A model generated the notes under the pieces. The model was not told the origin of the DNA and ran no database searches. It saw only the letters and a program-made list of their open reading frames with translations. DNA of 64,000 bases, taken from Lytechinus pictus (lineage: Eukaryota; Echinodermata; Echinoidea; Temnopleuroida; Toxopneustidae). Location: the NCBI RefSeq assembly GCF_037042905.1, contig NC_087251.1:44083373-44147372 (forward strand), given 5' to 3'. A program made the translations under genes and the position numbers. This document shows positions 1-11,073 of this stretch, piece by piece; position 1 is the stretch's first letter; every line of letters begins with the position of its first letter.

Positions 1-658
1 TCCTTTAAGTACAAGTGATTCTGAATCACTGTGGATTAATTTGCTTCTACCAAGATCAAAACCAATTATTGCTGGCGTCATTTATAGGCCTCCGAAAAGC
101 AATCAATTTATTGAGAAGATGTCAAGTATTCTCGATACATTAAAGAAAGATGATGAAATTATACTTTTAGGTGATTATGAATGTTTGTCTTTTTCAGAAA
201 CCTCCACTGGCTAAAACTTATACTGACTTATTGAGTCTTCATGGATTTAGCCAACTCATCAAAGATGCAACCCGTGTCACACACACATGTTCTTCTTTAT
301 TGGACCATGTTATTTGTAATAACAAACAAAAAATAAGTCAAAGTGGTGTTATTGATCTTGGTATAAGTGACAATTCTTTTACTTTCTGTACATGAAAGAA
401 AATTAGGCTGGCTATAGGTGTTCACAGAACCACTGATATTAGATCGTTGAAAAAATATAGCGAAGAATCTTTCAATCTTAAACTGTCTGCCGTTGATTGG
501 TCAGATTTAACACTGACGTAAATAAAGCTTGGTCAGTTTTTCAAAATACTTTTATTTCAACGTTGAATATGATAGCGCCTCAAAAACGGATTAGAATTAA
601 ACAGAGATCAGAAAACTGGATGACTAAAGATATTATATCTCTTATTCGAGAAAGAAAT

Positions 659-1185
659 CCCGGGGGGGCACTCGACCAAAAAAGTGGTAGGGGCCGCGGG
701 CGAGACAAAAAACTGGGGCCTTGGAGCGGGCTTATTGTAAAAAGGAGGGTCCTCGGAACGGGCTTCGGAACTACAATTTTGTGAAAACGGGGGTCCTTGG
801 AACGGATCGCCAGCGTGCGAGTACGTGCGTATGTACCCCTATGGAACGGGCATGCGTGCATGATGCAGCTATACGCGGCCTCCGCTGGGTGCGCTAGCGC
901 AGAGACGATGGTCGGACAGCGCTCGGCGGCCGCTTTTCACCAAAATTGCAGCAGATCGATGCGACCGGAACGGCGTAACGAAAAATATGCGAAGCTTTGG
1001 AGCGGATTTCTTTCTTTTTTTTTCTCGATAAGAACAAAGTGCTATGCCTTGGAGCGGCTTTCTTTGTTTTTTGTCTCGATAAGACAAAAATGCTATGCCT
1101 CGGAACGAAAATTTGAGTGTGAAAATGGGGGTCCCCTCCGCGGCACATACCCACTATGCATTATATACTGAGTGCCCCCCCCGGG
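659..1185. mobile_element. Non-autonomous DNA transposon with G/C-run ends, nested in LINE
   Basis: The element starts CCCGGGGGGGCACTC and ends with its inverse GAGTGCCCCCCCCGGG, giving about 15-bp inverted ends. It is flanked by an exact 8-bp target duplication, AAAGAAAT, at 651-658 and 1186-1193. Removing it rejoins the LINE. Inside, a motif GGAGCGG / GGAACGG recurs at least seven times. It has no transposase. An 8-bp duplication fits hAT-like or other 8-bp-TSD superfamilies; the G-run terminus is not the classic hAT end, so the class is left open. Confidence 0.85.
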
Positions 1186-2037
1186 AAAGAAATGTGGCGT
1201 ATAAAAAAAGGAAGAAAAATCTAAGCGATGATGATTATGACACGCTTTCTAAAAGATACAAGAAATTAAGAAATATGGTTCAAAGAGAGGTCACCTGAAA
1301 AAAGGCCAAATCAGAATACCTACAAAATAAAATAGAAGAAAATAAAAATGATTCTAAAAGACTTTGGCAGAATCTAAATAGTTTGGGATTAAAAACGAGA
1401 AATGGAAAGGACCAAGAATTAGTCGTTTCAATTGACGGAGAATTATATCATGATAAGATAACTATTTCCAATGAATTCAATTCCTATTTTACAAATGTCG
1501 CAGCTACGTTGGTAGATAAACTTCCATCTTGCAAAGACATTTTCAGTGCAGACAGTGAGAACATTCGTGAATTTTATGAAAAAAAAGTATAAGCCAAGAT
1601 AAATTTGAATTATTACCTGTTATAGTGATCAATTCATTTTTAATGAGTTGCGTAAATTAGATGTATCAAAAAGCACTGGATTTTTGATACCTGCTAAATT
1701 TCTAAAAGAAGGAGCAAAGAGTTTGTACAAACCATTGAATTTCTTGATAAATCTCTTTATCTTTACTAGCACATTCCCAGAGGATATGAAAATTGCAAAA
1801 GTAACTCCTATTCATAAGAAGAAAGATAAAACTGCTGTTGAAAACTAAAGACCTATCAGTGGTTTAAGCATAGTATCCAAAATTCTAGAAAAGGCGGTAT
1901 GTGTTCAGATCGAAAAATATTTTAAAGAAAATGATATGATTTACGAATATCAGTCTGGTTTTTGACATGACTATTCGACTGAGACATGCCTTATTCACTA
2001 TCTGAGAACTAATATTTCTAAGGGACAATTCGTTCGG

Positions 2038-2475
2038 ATGGTACTCCTAGATCTTCAAAAAGCATTTGATACAGTTAATCATGGCATCTTATTGAAAAAA
2101 ATACAAATAATGGGTTTTAACCAGGCTACTGTAGCATGGTTCAAATCCTACTTGTCGAATCGACATCAAGTAGCGGCTATTCGCGATATTCGTTCCAAAA
2201 TTATGCCTATAACGTGTGGAGTTCCACAGGGAAGTATTTTAGGCCCAATTCTATTTTCAACTTATATCAATGACATGTCTATTTGTATAAAAGCTGACTG
2301 TAAATTATTATTGTATTTAGATGAAAGCGTACTACTTTGTTCAAATTCCAACCCAAAATTTGTTGAGGAAAAACTTAGCGAACAGCTGTCTACATGTGTC
2401 GATTGGATGACTGATAACAGATTATCGTTACACTTAGGCAAAACCGAGAGCATTCTGTTTTGTTCTAAAAAGTAA
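2038..2475 (+). pseudogene. Reverse transcriptase core of the LINE, inactive
   Basis: This open stretch encodes the palm of a LINE reverse transcriptase: the first metal-binding motif (LLDLQKAFDTVNH, near 2044-2082), the GVPQGSILGPILF motif (near 2218-2256) and the thumb-side KTESILF motif near 2440-2460. The catalytic box, normally YADD or FADD, reads YLDE near 2313-2324, so the second catalytic aspartate is lost. The frame is closed by stops on both sides. It is a relic, not a host gene. Confidence 0.85.
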
Positions 2476-3165
2476 TTATAAAACTTCATTTGAATTTGAA
2501 GTATCATACTATATTAAGATAATTCAGAGGAAAGAATCTGTAAAGCATTTAGGCATTGATTTTACTAGCTCCCTTTCATTTCATCTTTAGTAGAATCAAT
2601 CGTAAAAAAGGCGAATGCCCGTTTGAAATTTCTATACAGGTATGGATCAGAAAGCAAGGCGTATTCTCTGTTTTGCTCCTATTCAGAGTTTATTGACTAC
2701 GCTAACCCTGCTTGGTTTAGTGGCATAAGCGAACTCGATAAAAAGAAGTTGAAAATTATACAGAATAAAAGGTTAGATTTATTAACTGTTCTGGTCCCAG
2801 AACCCATGTTGGCTACACCGAACTCTCTGGAGCAGGTTTTCTTGAAGTCAACAAAAGATCAAAACAGCTTATTTTACACCACGTGCATAAAATCTATCAC
2901 AATAGATCGAATCATTACATTGGATCAAACTTTAATTTAGTTACCGAATTACATAACTATAATACAAGAAACAGCCATTTCAACTTTTGCTTACCAGAAA
3001 GGGTAGGTAGTATTGGTAACTCCTTTTATTCTTTTATTACAATGCTATAAAACATTGGAATTGCCTTCCCAATGATAAAGGAAATAGAAACTTTTTGCAT
3101 AAGAGGAAATTGAAAGAATATCTTTCACTTGAGAGTCAAAGAGAAGATGCAAATGATATATTATT

Positions 3166-3388
3166 CCGGTAGGATGCGAAAGATATTGTATGTTTGATTT
3201 TGCCAGCGCCATAATGAGGCTGCGATGAACGCAAGGAATGCTCCCCAGGGAGTGGAAATCGTGCGCTTTTCGTGCAGGATTGAAACGAATCCGATGACCG
3301 GGGTAATAATATGCTGTAACGCGCTTTGAGCCATTCTGGGAAAAGCGCTTTATAAAAAATTAGCTACTATTATTATTATTATATTATA
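3166..3388 (+). mobile_element. SINE-tail repeat inserted in LINE 3' region
   Basis: Begins near GGTAGGATG and ends GCGCTTTATAAA followed by an ATT tandem. A second copy lies at 27265-27500, and the distal part matches the tail of the tRNA-derived SINE at 24445-24752 (GGGTAATAAT, then AAGCGC, then TATATAAGAACT-like sequence and ATT repeats). It interrupts the decayed LINE C-terminal frame. Confidence 0.7.
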
Positions 3389-3479
3389 CGGTTGATTTAG
3401 CCTGAATACTGACCACGTTCTTTTCTCTTCTCTACCAGGTATTATATTTATTTAACATAGTTTGATTGAAGCTTCGATA

Positions 3480-3735
3480 TGTCCTTTTATTCTTTCTATT
3501 TCTTTTATCTCTTCCTTCTATTCTCCTCTTCGTGTTGTTATTGTTGTCGCTGTTTTTGCTGTGGTTCTTCTCCTTATTATCTTTATTCCTCATCCTTTTC
3601 TTCCGTCTCCTTCTCCTCCTCCCCTTTCATCTTCTATTCCTCCTCCTTCTTCTCCTTCTTTTCTTCTTCTTCTTTGTTATATTTTTGTATATATTGGGTA
3701 ATAGTAAATTCTGATTTTTTTTCTTCATTTTTGTA
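3480..3735 (+). repeat. Pyrimidine-rich (TTC/TCC) tract
   Basis: About 250 bases of almost pure T and C on the plus strand, inside the LINE 3' untranslated part. Three overlapping open frames here are low-complexity readings, not genes. Confidence 0.8.
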
Positions 3736-3914
3736 ATATGTAAATAGTATAATTTTACCATTTTATTATCTTAATTCTGTATGTCGAGGACCCAACTGGA
3801 AATAAGCTTTCGAGCTTTCGTGGGTCATCCTGTGCAAGCCTGTTGTTTTAATGCTACTGTATATATATGTTATGGTGACTTGCCAAATAAAATCAATCAA
3901 TCAATCAATCAATA

Positions 3915-4157
3915 TAAACTATAGACGTAGAGGGTGTCAACACTTTGCCGTAAATATATTTATACAATATCGGTAATATTGAAGCGCAGTGCATATCCAT
4001 GCAATGGTGACGAACAGTAGGCAGCCAGCTAGCAGTGCAGTGGCCTCCATCTGAAGTTCAGTTGGTGTATGCCGATAGATTAATGTACAGTAAATCACCA
4101 GAGGATTTGTTCCTCATCAAGGTGTTCAGTGTTTCTTCACCCTTGAAGTTCGGTCGG
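3915..4157 (+). other. Candidate upstream 5'UTR exon and promoter of SMIM12-like gene
   Basis: After the LINE tail the DNA becomes non-repetitive and ends at a good donor, TCGG|GTAAGTAA, at 4157/4158. The next strong acceptor downstream is that of the SMIM12 exon (7723/7725 region). Non-coding first exons are common for this gene. No transcript evidence is available, so this is inference. Confidence 0.3.
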
Positions 4158-4739
4158 GTAAGTAATTTTATAGAGCTAACTTTCCACTAAGACATTACTA
4201 TTTTAAGTGCATACGATTTGTGTGGATGCTTTATCCATACGGTACCGGTACCGTACATAGATATCACAATTTCATGACGCTGACATTCGAATTACGCAGG
4301 GACTAAATCCCCGGGAACTGTACAGAAGATCTCGACACTAAATGTGAGGTTAAGAGACTGAATGAGAGGCCGATTGTTCCTCCCTATTTTCCTTCTCCGC
4401 CTCGGCAAAAGTTCCATATGCAAACTAGCGCTAGCCTTGGAGGACTCCGTTATGATGTTTTTTAATATTAATTTGACATAGGGCCTAGGCCCTATACTTT
4501 TACATCACGGTCACAGAGCCTTGAAATGGTCGCCATACTCATAGTGTAAGGGAGACTTGTCAACACGGATGGATTTTCCTAGGAAATCCATATTTAGAGG
4601 GTGAAATTGGTTTGTTTCTCTTGATTTTATTTATGAACCGTCATACCAGGGTGACCAGATTTCACAAAATGAAATACGGGACAAAGCACGATGCACAAAC
4701 GGATTGAAAAAGCCAGATCGACCGAGACAATTAAATTTT

Positions 4740-5530
4740 TTTTAAATCAACAGAGAGGGCTACACTATGTTAGAAAAGAAAAGGAAAGGGAGGGTGAATG
4801 AAAGAATGAAGGAGAGAAAGAAAAGAGATGAAGAGAGAGGAAAGAAAGACACAATGAAGGAGGAAATGAAAAAAAGAAAAAGTTAGAATAAAAGGTTGGA
4901 TGAAGAAAGAATAAAAGAAAGAAAAATTGTTTCTGCCATTCTTTGAAATGAATAAAGAAAGAAAGGAAGGGAAGATGATTGAATATGTGATGGAAAAAAA
5001 AGGGAGAAAAAAGTAAGAAAAAACAAGAAGAAAGAAAGAAATACTGAACGAAAGAAAAGGGTTTCCTTCATTCTTTGAAAGAAAGAAAGATGGAAAAACA
5101 GGAAGGGAGAAAGGAAGGAAGGGAAAGAATGAAGAAGGGAAAAGAATTAGAAGGGGAAAAAGAAAATAAAGAATGAAAGAAAGCCGATGAAAGGGAGGGA
5201 GGAGAGAATGAAAAAAGACAGAAAACTAATGGAAGAAGAGAAAGAACAAAAATAAAAAGGAGAAGAAGGGAGAAGGAAGCAAAGAAAAGTTTTAAGGAAA
5301 GAAAAAATGAAGGAAATAAAAAAAGGTATTCAAAAAAATGTTGGAAAGTAAGAGTAAGAAGGAAAGAAAGAAAAATGAACAGAGACAAAGGACCAGAAAA
5401 GAAAGCTAGGAAAGATTTGAAATACAGATGGATGGAACAAAAAAAACGCCAGCAGGAAGTACGAAGAAAGAGGGATAGGAAAGAAAGACAGAGGACTAAA
5501 GTTCAAACTTCAAGCAAACAAAAAAATCCA
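4740..5530 (+). repeat. 790-bp purine-rich (GAAA/GGAA) tract
   Basis: The plus strand is nearly all A and G, in irregular GAAAG, GGAAG and AGAGA units, for about 790 bases. Open frames on the minus strand here (Ser/Phe/Leu-rich) are low-complexity shadows. Confidence 0.9.
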
Positions 5531-6195
5531 ATCATCTAACAAAAGTCTTCATGATATTTGGGTTTTTAAAGGAGAATGAAACCTTTGGAACAGGTTAGCT
5601 TGTGTGAAAACAGAAGAATCAAAGAAACAGGTCAACAAAAGTTTGAGAAAAATCGGACAAATAATGAGAAAGTTATCAGCATTTAAATATTGCTATCACT
5701 AATGCTATAGAGATCCTCACATTGGCAATGTAACAAAGATGTGTGATGTCACTTGTGAACAACTCTCCCCATTTAGTATATATTTCACTTAAGCTGCCTC
5801 TTTTATCACATATCAGTAGATCATGTGTTCTTTCTATATAGGAGGGCATGTAATACAGATTTTTAAAGAATACATCATGGACAAAGAGTTTGTATCACCA
5901 TAAGAAAAAGCAAAAAAGACATTTGGGGGTAGTTTATTGTCCATCAAAGGGAAAGTTGTTCACATGTGAACAACTTTCTATTTTTTTGTTCATATTTTTT
6001 ATTTTTCTGTTTCGACACAAGCCTACTTTTTTTTTTCAATTGTTAGAAAATGAATAAAATTTCATAGTGAAACATTGTCAAACTTAAAATTAGATGAAAC
6101 ATCGCAGCATCTCTCATCCCATTACAAGTTGGCACCAATCACGAAAGGTGAAACAACTAGATCTACAGTAGTTATGAAAACTCAATTACTTGCTT
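5531..6195. other. AT-rich non-coding stretch
   Basis: No gene, splice-flanked exon or clear repeat boundary is seen. A small inverted pair AAAGTTGTTCACATGTGAACAACTTT (5952 region) forms a hairpin. Confidence 0.5.
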
Positions 6196-6967
6196 AGGGA
6201 CAGTGATTTTCCGTTTCTAAAAATTGCCTTTTCCGTTTCAGAAAATCTCAAATTCCGTTTCAGCATGTCTGAAAACGGAAATTCCGTTTCCCCATAGACT
6301 TCGTGTACATGAAAAAGTGACAATTCCGTTTACATAGAAAACCAATACGCAATGAGTAGCGCGATGTCAAAATGCTAGTGCTGGTCAAAATTTGCATCAA
6401 CCAATGTACTAAAATCGCTTCAAAATCCATTTTAATCGAAGAGATTCGAGCTCAAAAACTATTTAGAGAAACATAATCAACATTAATACATCCTCACCTT
6501 TCATATTATTAGCATTATTTTATGGTTACATGGGATTTTATTGCTGATTTGGGGACTTTTCGGACATTGTTTTGAGCAGTCGACGACTTCCGCTTATCCG
6601 CCATGTTGAATCACCGTGATCATTGTATTATGACCGAACGCAGAGGGCAGCAACACACGGCCTTATTCTGCCTTATATGCGGACGTCAGTGTAAACTAAT
6701 TTAGATACGATCGAGTGATGGAGGGGCCCGAGTGTAGTTACGATATGTTGATTGTCATGATTGTTGTTGCAAAGTGAGATCGTGTTTTTTTTCAGTTGAT
6801 ATTCGTATTTTGTTGAGGATTTGGGATTAATTTCTGTTGATATTTTGTGCATTTTGAGAAAAAACAAGTTTTCCGTGATTTTCCGTTTGAAAAGCCACTT
6901 TCCGTTTCAAAAGGCCGATTCCGTAAATTCCGTCCGTTTTCCGCGATCGCGGAAAATCACTGTCCCT
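6196..6967. mobile_element. hAT-like non-autonomous element, TTCCGTTT family, copy 1
   Basis: Ends AGGGACAGTGATTTTCCG and its inverse form inverted termini. The flanks ACTTGCTT (6188-6195) and ACTTGCTC (6968-6975) are a 7/8-matching 8-bp target duplication. TTCCGTTT recurs many times near both ends, and a perfect 20-bp palindrome, TTTTCCGCGATCGCGGAAAA, lies at 6937-6956. Copy 2 is at 59165-59741. No transposase frame is present. Confidence 0.82.
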
Positions 6968-7724
6968 ACTTGCTCCACCGATCACATCACCAAATCAGTA
7001 ATCTGAGAACCCATAATATAATCATTAAAATTTCCCGCCCATTTTGTGATTATTTTGGTGAAAAAACTGTTTATCATGTGAGATTGTTTGCACCATTGGT
7101 TCTGCTGAGTCCAATCCTACATGCCTAGCTAGTAGCCTGCCACACAGGCAGGAGGCCATAGCAGGCCATGTGCATGCAGCAGCTAGTACATGTGCTGACT
7201 TTGCATCATCTGTTGGTTATTTTAGGAAAATTCTTCACTTTTCTATTTATTAATTATATTTAGTTCAATACTCCAAAATACGGGACAAATAGGCGTCCCG
7301 GGAAGGGTTGTCGGGATGTACCTGTAAAGCTGCCAAATAGTAAAAACAATTGGCAGAAGAACAAAAATTACTTAAGGTTTTGTATTTTCATGAATGAATA
7401 CTTTGTTTAAAAAAAAGAGAATGAGTAGTTAACAATTTGGCCTTCCATATGGATCTGTTTTCCTTTGGGAAGTTTTTTTTTTTTAAACTACATCTCACCA
7501 ATCAGTTATGTTTGAGAGACAAAACAAATTGTACAGTTACTCGCGTGTCTGGCGTGGTCATAAAAAGTGATTAGTATTCCAGTCACTAACAATAGCCTAG
7601 TACTTACATTTGAAGATGTCTTCCGGAGGAGTTGTCCTCAGAGTATTAGACATGCCATGATTTTGCATGTTTGTTATTTTTGCTTGTATCCACTAATGAA
7701 AATGTCCTCATTGCTTTATTTCAG
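6968..7724. other. Non-coding stretch upstream of SMIM12 coding exon
   Basis: No gene seen. It holds A/T homopolymer runs near 7400-7480 and the pyrimidine tract and branch region before the acceptor TTTATTTCAG at 7715-7724. Confidence 0.5.
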
Positions 7725-7861
7725 GCTCCCACAAATTCTACTGAGCAAGGCAGCTAGACGACCGAAGTACGATTCAAGTAACCACTTGGTGGGTGAATGG
7801 TGGAAGCAGTTGCTGTGATGAGCTACCCTTTCCTGTTGAAGTCAGTTTGAAGCAAGTCACG

Positions 7862-8131
7862 ATGTTACAAGTCCTGTTAGCAGGGTTGCGATCCTACGCA
7901 CCGTGGGTCACCCTTCCTGTCGCAATAGTGGTCGGGGCCGTAGGATTCACAGTGGAGCGGACAATACATGGGGGTAAAGCCAAACCTGTACGCCTCAAGA
8001 CCGTGACCGAGGAACGAGATGAACGACAACTGGCAGAGTCTGTCAATCAAGATTGCACCAATGTGGCAAGCCTGAAGGAGAAAAAGGGCATCCCCAAGTC
8101 TTCCTTGGAGAGAAATGAAATCAGTAGATAA
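7862..8131 (+). CDS. SMIM12: Small integral membrane protein 12-like protein
   Basis: The 89-aa product resembles vertebrate SMIM12 (about 92 aa). It has a short N-terminal segment, then one transmembrane helix over about residues 11-31 (YAPWVTLPVAIVVGAVGF, matching the family's YAPYVTFPVAFVVGAVGY), then a charged tail with the conserved ERRDERQL-like and SLKEK blocks. The exon begins after a good acceptor at 7725, and the whole coding sequence is in this exon, as in vertebrates. The start is placed at the ATG that aligns with family start sites. An in-frame ATG at 7793 would add 23 residues that do not look like the family. Function of SMIM12 is poorly known; a single-pass membrane location is expected. 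Family assignment is by recalled similarity, not a search. Confidence 0.85.
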   Translation: MLQVLLAGLRSYAPWVTLPVAIVVGAVGFTVERTIHGGKAKPVRLKTVTEERDERQLAESVNQDCTNVASLKEKKGIPKSSLERNEISR

Positions 8132-8603
8132 TGGATCTATCTCGGAAGCTTTCTGCAATATTGTCCACAATGCCAATTCATTGAGATTGACAATGCATTA
8201 AACACTCAAGAGAACTTGGAATTATCATATATTATGATGAATTGAAAGTAATATGAGCATATTAGTATATTTGATATTCTGACTATCTTTAATTTTGCTT
8301 GTGCCTTCAGCATTAGCTGGCATTTTGTTGTTAAAGAGTGATGGAGTGATAAAGGGACAAATTGGCGTTAGAGTAGAATACACACTAAACTTTTTTAGGT
8401 CGAATTACTTGTTTACCTAACCTAGTCCTCCAGGTGACCTCCTGTCAAGTAAATTAGTCAAAGGACACACTTAATTGAGTCAAAATGGCGCACATAAGTG
8501 AGTCAAATGATGTATTGAATAGCTATTGTTTGTCCTATGATACACTTATGTGCATAACAAATTATTTGTTTCATGTTTTATATAAACATGTCTTGGAACA
8601 AAT
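8132..8603 (+). other. SMIM12 3'UTR and flank
   Basis: Follows the TAA at 8129-8131. A weak ATTAAA signal lies at 8197-8202, and AATAAA occurs at 8681-8686 and 8827-8832, inside the following MITE. The MITE may therefore supply the cleavage signal. Confidence 0.4.
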
Positions 8604-9059
8604 GGGCCTCTATTCTGAAGTTGGATTTCATTTAAACTCTGGTCTAAAGTTATGGTGTAACTATGGATAGCCGATTGTGAAATAAATCTTGAAAGGTACA
8701 GGACTACAGGTTCAATTATTCAACATTTGTAACGGAATTTCATTGATTTGTCTGTATTATCGATTATATTGAATATGTATTGTTAGTGTTACTTTGATTA
8801 TATCTTGAAAAAAATTGTTGAACGGAAATAAATAAATCTAAATCTAAATCAATTTATCTGCTCACTTGACACTCAAATCATAATAACCATCTATGATTAA
8901 TGACTAAAACAGTTTCTTCATCATTGAAGCAGGATGAAAAAGCATGGTAAACCTTAGAAAGAGACATTGTAAACAAAAGTTTGACATTTTCTGCTTCCCA
9001 TACCTTTAGCCCAGAGTTAGTCCATGGCTTAATTTAAACCAAACTTCAGAATACGGGCC
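8604..9059. mobile_element. MITE with GGGCC...TATTCTGAAGTT inverted ends
   Basis: The left end GGGCCTCTATTCTGAAGTTGG and the right end AACTTCAGAATACGGGCC are inverse copies. The inner arms (TTTAAACTCTGG / CCAGAGTTAG) extend the similarity to about 50 bp with mismatches. A TAAATC tandem sits inside near 8831-8850. No coding capacity. Confidence 0.65.
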
Positions 9060-9761
9060 ATCAAGACTAATTGAGTATCTAATTCAACTCTTTTTCTTTG
9101 GTGTAATTTGTTTTGTATCATTCATAACGAGGTTCACTTTGGGGAGAAATTATAACTCAATGTGAGTCACTTGAACTGGAAAATGTCCTCTGAGTTGCAG
9201 GCTGTTGTTGCCAAAAGCATTGATATGTACTGCAGCCAACCTTGAATTTTAATAAAGGACTCTAGTCTAGACACAAGCACCCAACAAACCTCAATTTATT
9301 TTTGATAATATTGTCATTTGGACTTTGGAGTTGCCTGTCTGGACAAAATTGTGACTGAAATGCATGTATCAGATGCCAATGCTCAAACAGAGCTAAGTGA
9401 TCTCGGTCATTTGGTTGGCCCAAAGGTTGCATGGGTTATTGCACATTGAAGTTAAAGGCAACATAGGCCACTAGATACTCAATTTTTTTTTGTTTTCTAA
9501 ATCAAAACCATTTGTCAAATCAACTTCAGTAGGACTTTGTATGCATATATTTGGGTGATGTATTAAGGTTATTAATACTACTGTCTTGCCTGCATAGCAG
9601 AATCAAGATAGTTTTTTTTCTGACAGTGGATGGAGGCAATATCATCAATATTGAAATCCTAACTAAGGCTAAGCTTTTGAAGTATCATCTTAACCTTGAA
9701 AATATAAGAATATGTTTCATGAAATTCGGAGTTTGAACATAGATTTTTCAAGATCATTTTT
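9060..9761. other. Non-coding spacer
   Basis: AT-rich sequence without a recognisable gene or a repeat with clear ends. Confidence 0.5.
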
Positions 9762-11073
9762 GTCTCAACTGCATAGCAGAGTGAGACTATACTAGTTGGC
9801 CCCGCTTTTCCGATGGCGACGGCGGCGGCGGCATCAACACCAAATCTTAACCGAAGGTTAAGTTTTTGAAATGACAGCATAACTTAGAAAGTATATAGAC
9901 CTAGTTCATGAAACTTGGTCATAAGGTTAATCAAGTATTACTTAATATCCTGCCTGAGTTTCATGTCACATGACCAAGGTCAAAGGTCATTTAGGGTCAA
10001 TGAGCTTGGACCATGGTGGGGGAATCAACATCAAAATGTTAACCTAAGGTTAAGGTTAAATGTCATCATAATGGACCTAGTTCATGAAACTTAGACATAA
10101 GGTTAATCAAGTATTACTGAACATCCTGCTTGAGTTTCGCGTCACTTGACCAAGGTCATTTAAAGTCAATGAACTTTGGCCAAATTGGGGGTACTATTTG
10201 TTGAATTACCATCATAACTTTGAAAGTTTATTGGTCTAGTTCATAAAACTTGGACATAAGAGTAATCAAGTATCTTCGAACATCCCGTCTGAATTTCAGG
10301 TCACATGACCAAGGTCAATGAACTTTTGCTATGTGGGGGGTATCTGTTGAATTACCATCATAACTTTGAAAGTTTATGGATCTGATTCATGAAACTTGGA
10401 CATAAGAGTAATCAGGTATCTTTGAACATCCTGTCTGAATTTCAGGTCACATGACCAAGGTCAGAGGTCATTTAAGGACAATGAACTTTAGCCATATGGG
10501 GGGTATTTGTTGAATTACCATCATATCTCTGTAAGTGTATTGGTCTAGTTCATAAAACGTGGACATAAGAGTAACCAAGTATCACTGAACATCTTGTGCG
10601 AGTTTCAGGTTACATGACCAAGGTCAAAGGTCAATGGACTTGGCCATGTTGGGGGTATTTGTTGAATTACCATCATAACTCTGTAAGTATATTGGTTTAG
10701 TTCATAAAACTTGGACATAAGAGTCATTAAGTATCACTGAACATCTCATGCAAGTTTCAGGTCACATGACCAAAGTCGAAGGTCATTTAAGGTCATTGAA
10801 CTTTGGCCATTGTAGTGGTAATTATTAGATTGCTGTCATACCTTTCAAAGTTTATAGATAGAGTGTATAAAATGTGGATATAAGGGTAATCAATTATCAC
10901 TGACAAGTTTTAGGTCACTTGATCAAGGTCAAATGTCAATGAACGTAGTATTGTATCATTATATGAATGGTGTTTTTTGTGAATAATTATTTTATAGTAG
11001 TTTTCAAAGTCAGCACTGCTGCTATATTGAATCGCATGATGCAGGTGAGACTGCCAGAGGCATTTCACTTGTT
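9762..11073 (+). repeat. Repeat family A, copy 1 (tandem ~155-bp units with AGGTCA motifs)
   Basis: Begins GTCTCAACTGCATAGCAGAGTGAGAC, itself a hairpin, and ends GATGCAGGTGAGAC then CCAGAGGCATTTCACTTGTT. The two ends share an inverted GTCTCACCTGCAT. The interior is a series of diverged units of about 155 bp. Each has 'catgaaacttggacataa', 'catcctg' and a TGACCAAGGTCAAAGGTCA segment. Perfect DR1 motifs (AGGTCA, one base, AGGTCA) occur at 9977-9989, 10458-10470 and 10621-10633. Copies 2 and 3 are at 24911-28166 and 54031-54982. No protein is encoded; the class is unknown. Confidence 0.85.

Larger units (their letters stand above)
1..3914 (+). mobile_element. Decayed non-LTR retrotransposon (LINE), 5' end cut by window
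   Basis: Fragments in shifting frames read as the end of an endonuclease domain (about 60-180, motif GVIYRPPK then LGDY where GDFN is usual), a reverse transcriptase (about 1640-2475) and a C-terminal tail with the LINE-typical HNYNTR motif near 2950. The 3' end is AAATAAAATC followed by a short TCAA tandem at about 3890-3914, a usual LINE tail. The reading frame is broken many times, for example a stop replaces the tyrosine of the VENYRPIS motif near 1846, and a TGA replaces the arginine of QSGFRH near 1963. Two later insertions interrupt it, at 659-1185 and 3166-3388. The motifs fit the Jockey/CR1 group of LINEs; the exact clade is not settled. Confidence 0.88.

Noticed and set aside
3462..3736. 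Three Phe/Ser/Leu-rich open frames that could look like membrane proteins
   Set aside because: They are three frames of one pyrimidine tract inside the LINE 3' region.
4883..5388. Minus-strand Phe/Leu/Ser-rich frames
   Set aside because: Low-complexity reading of the purine tract.
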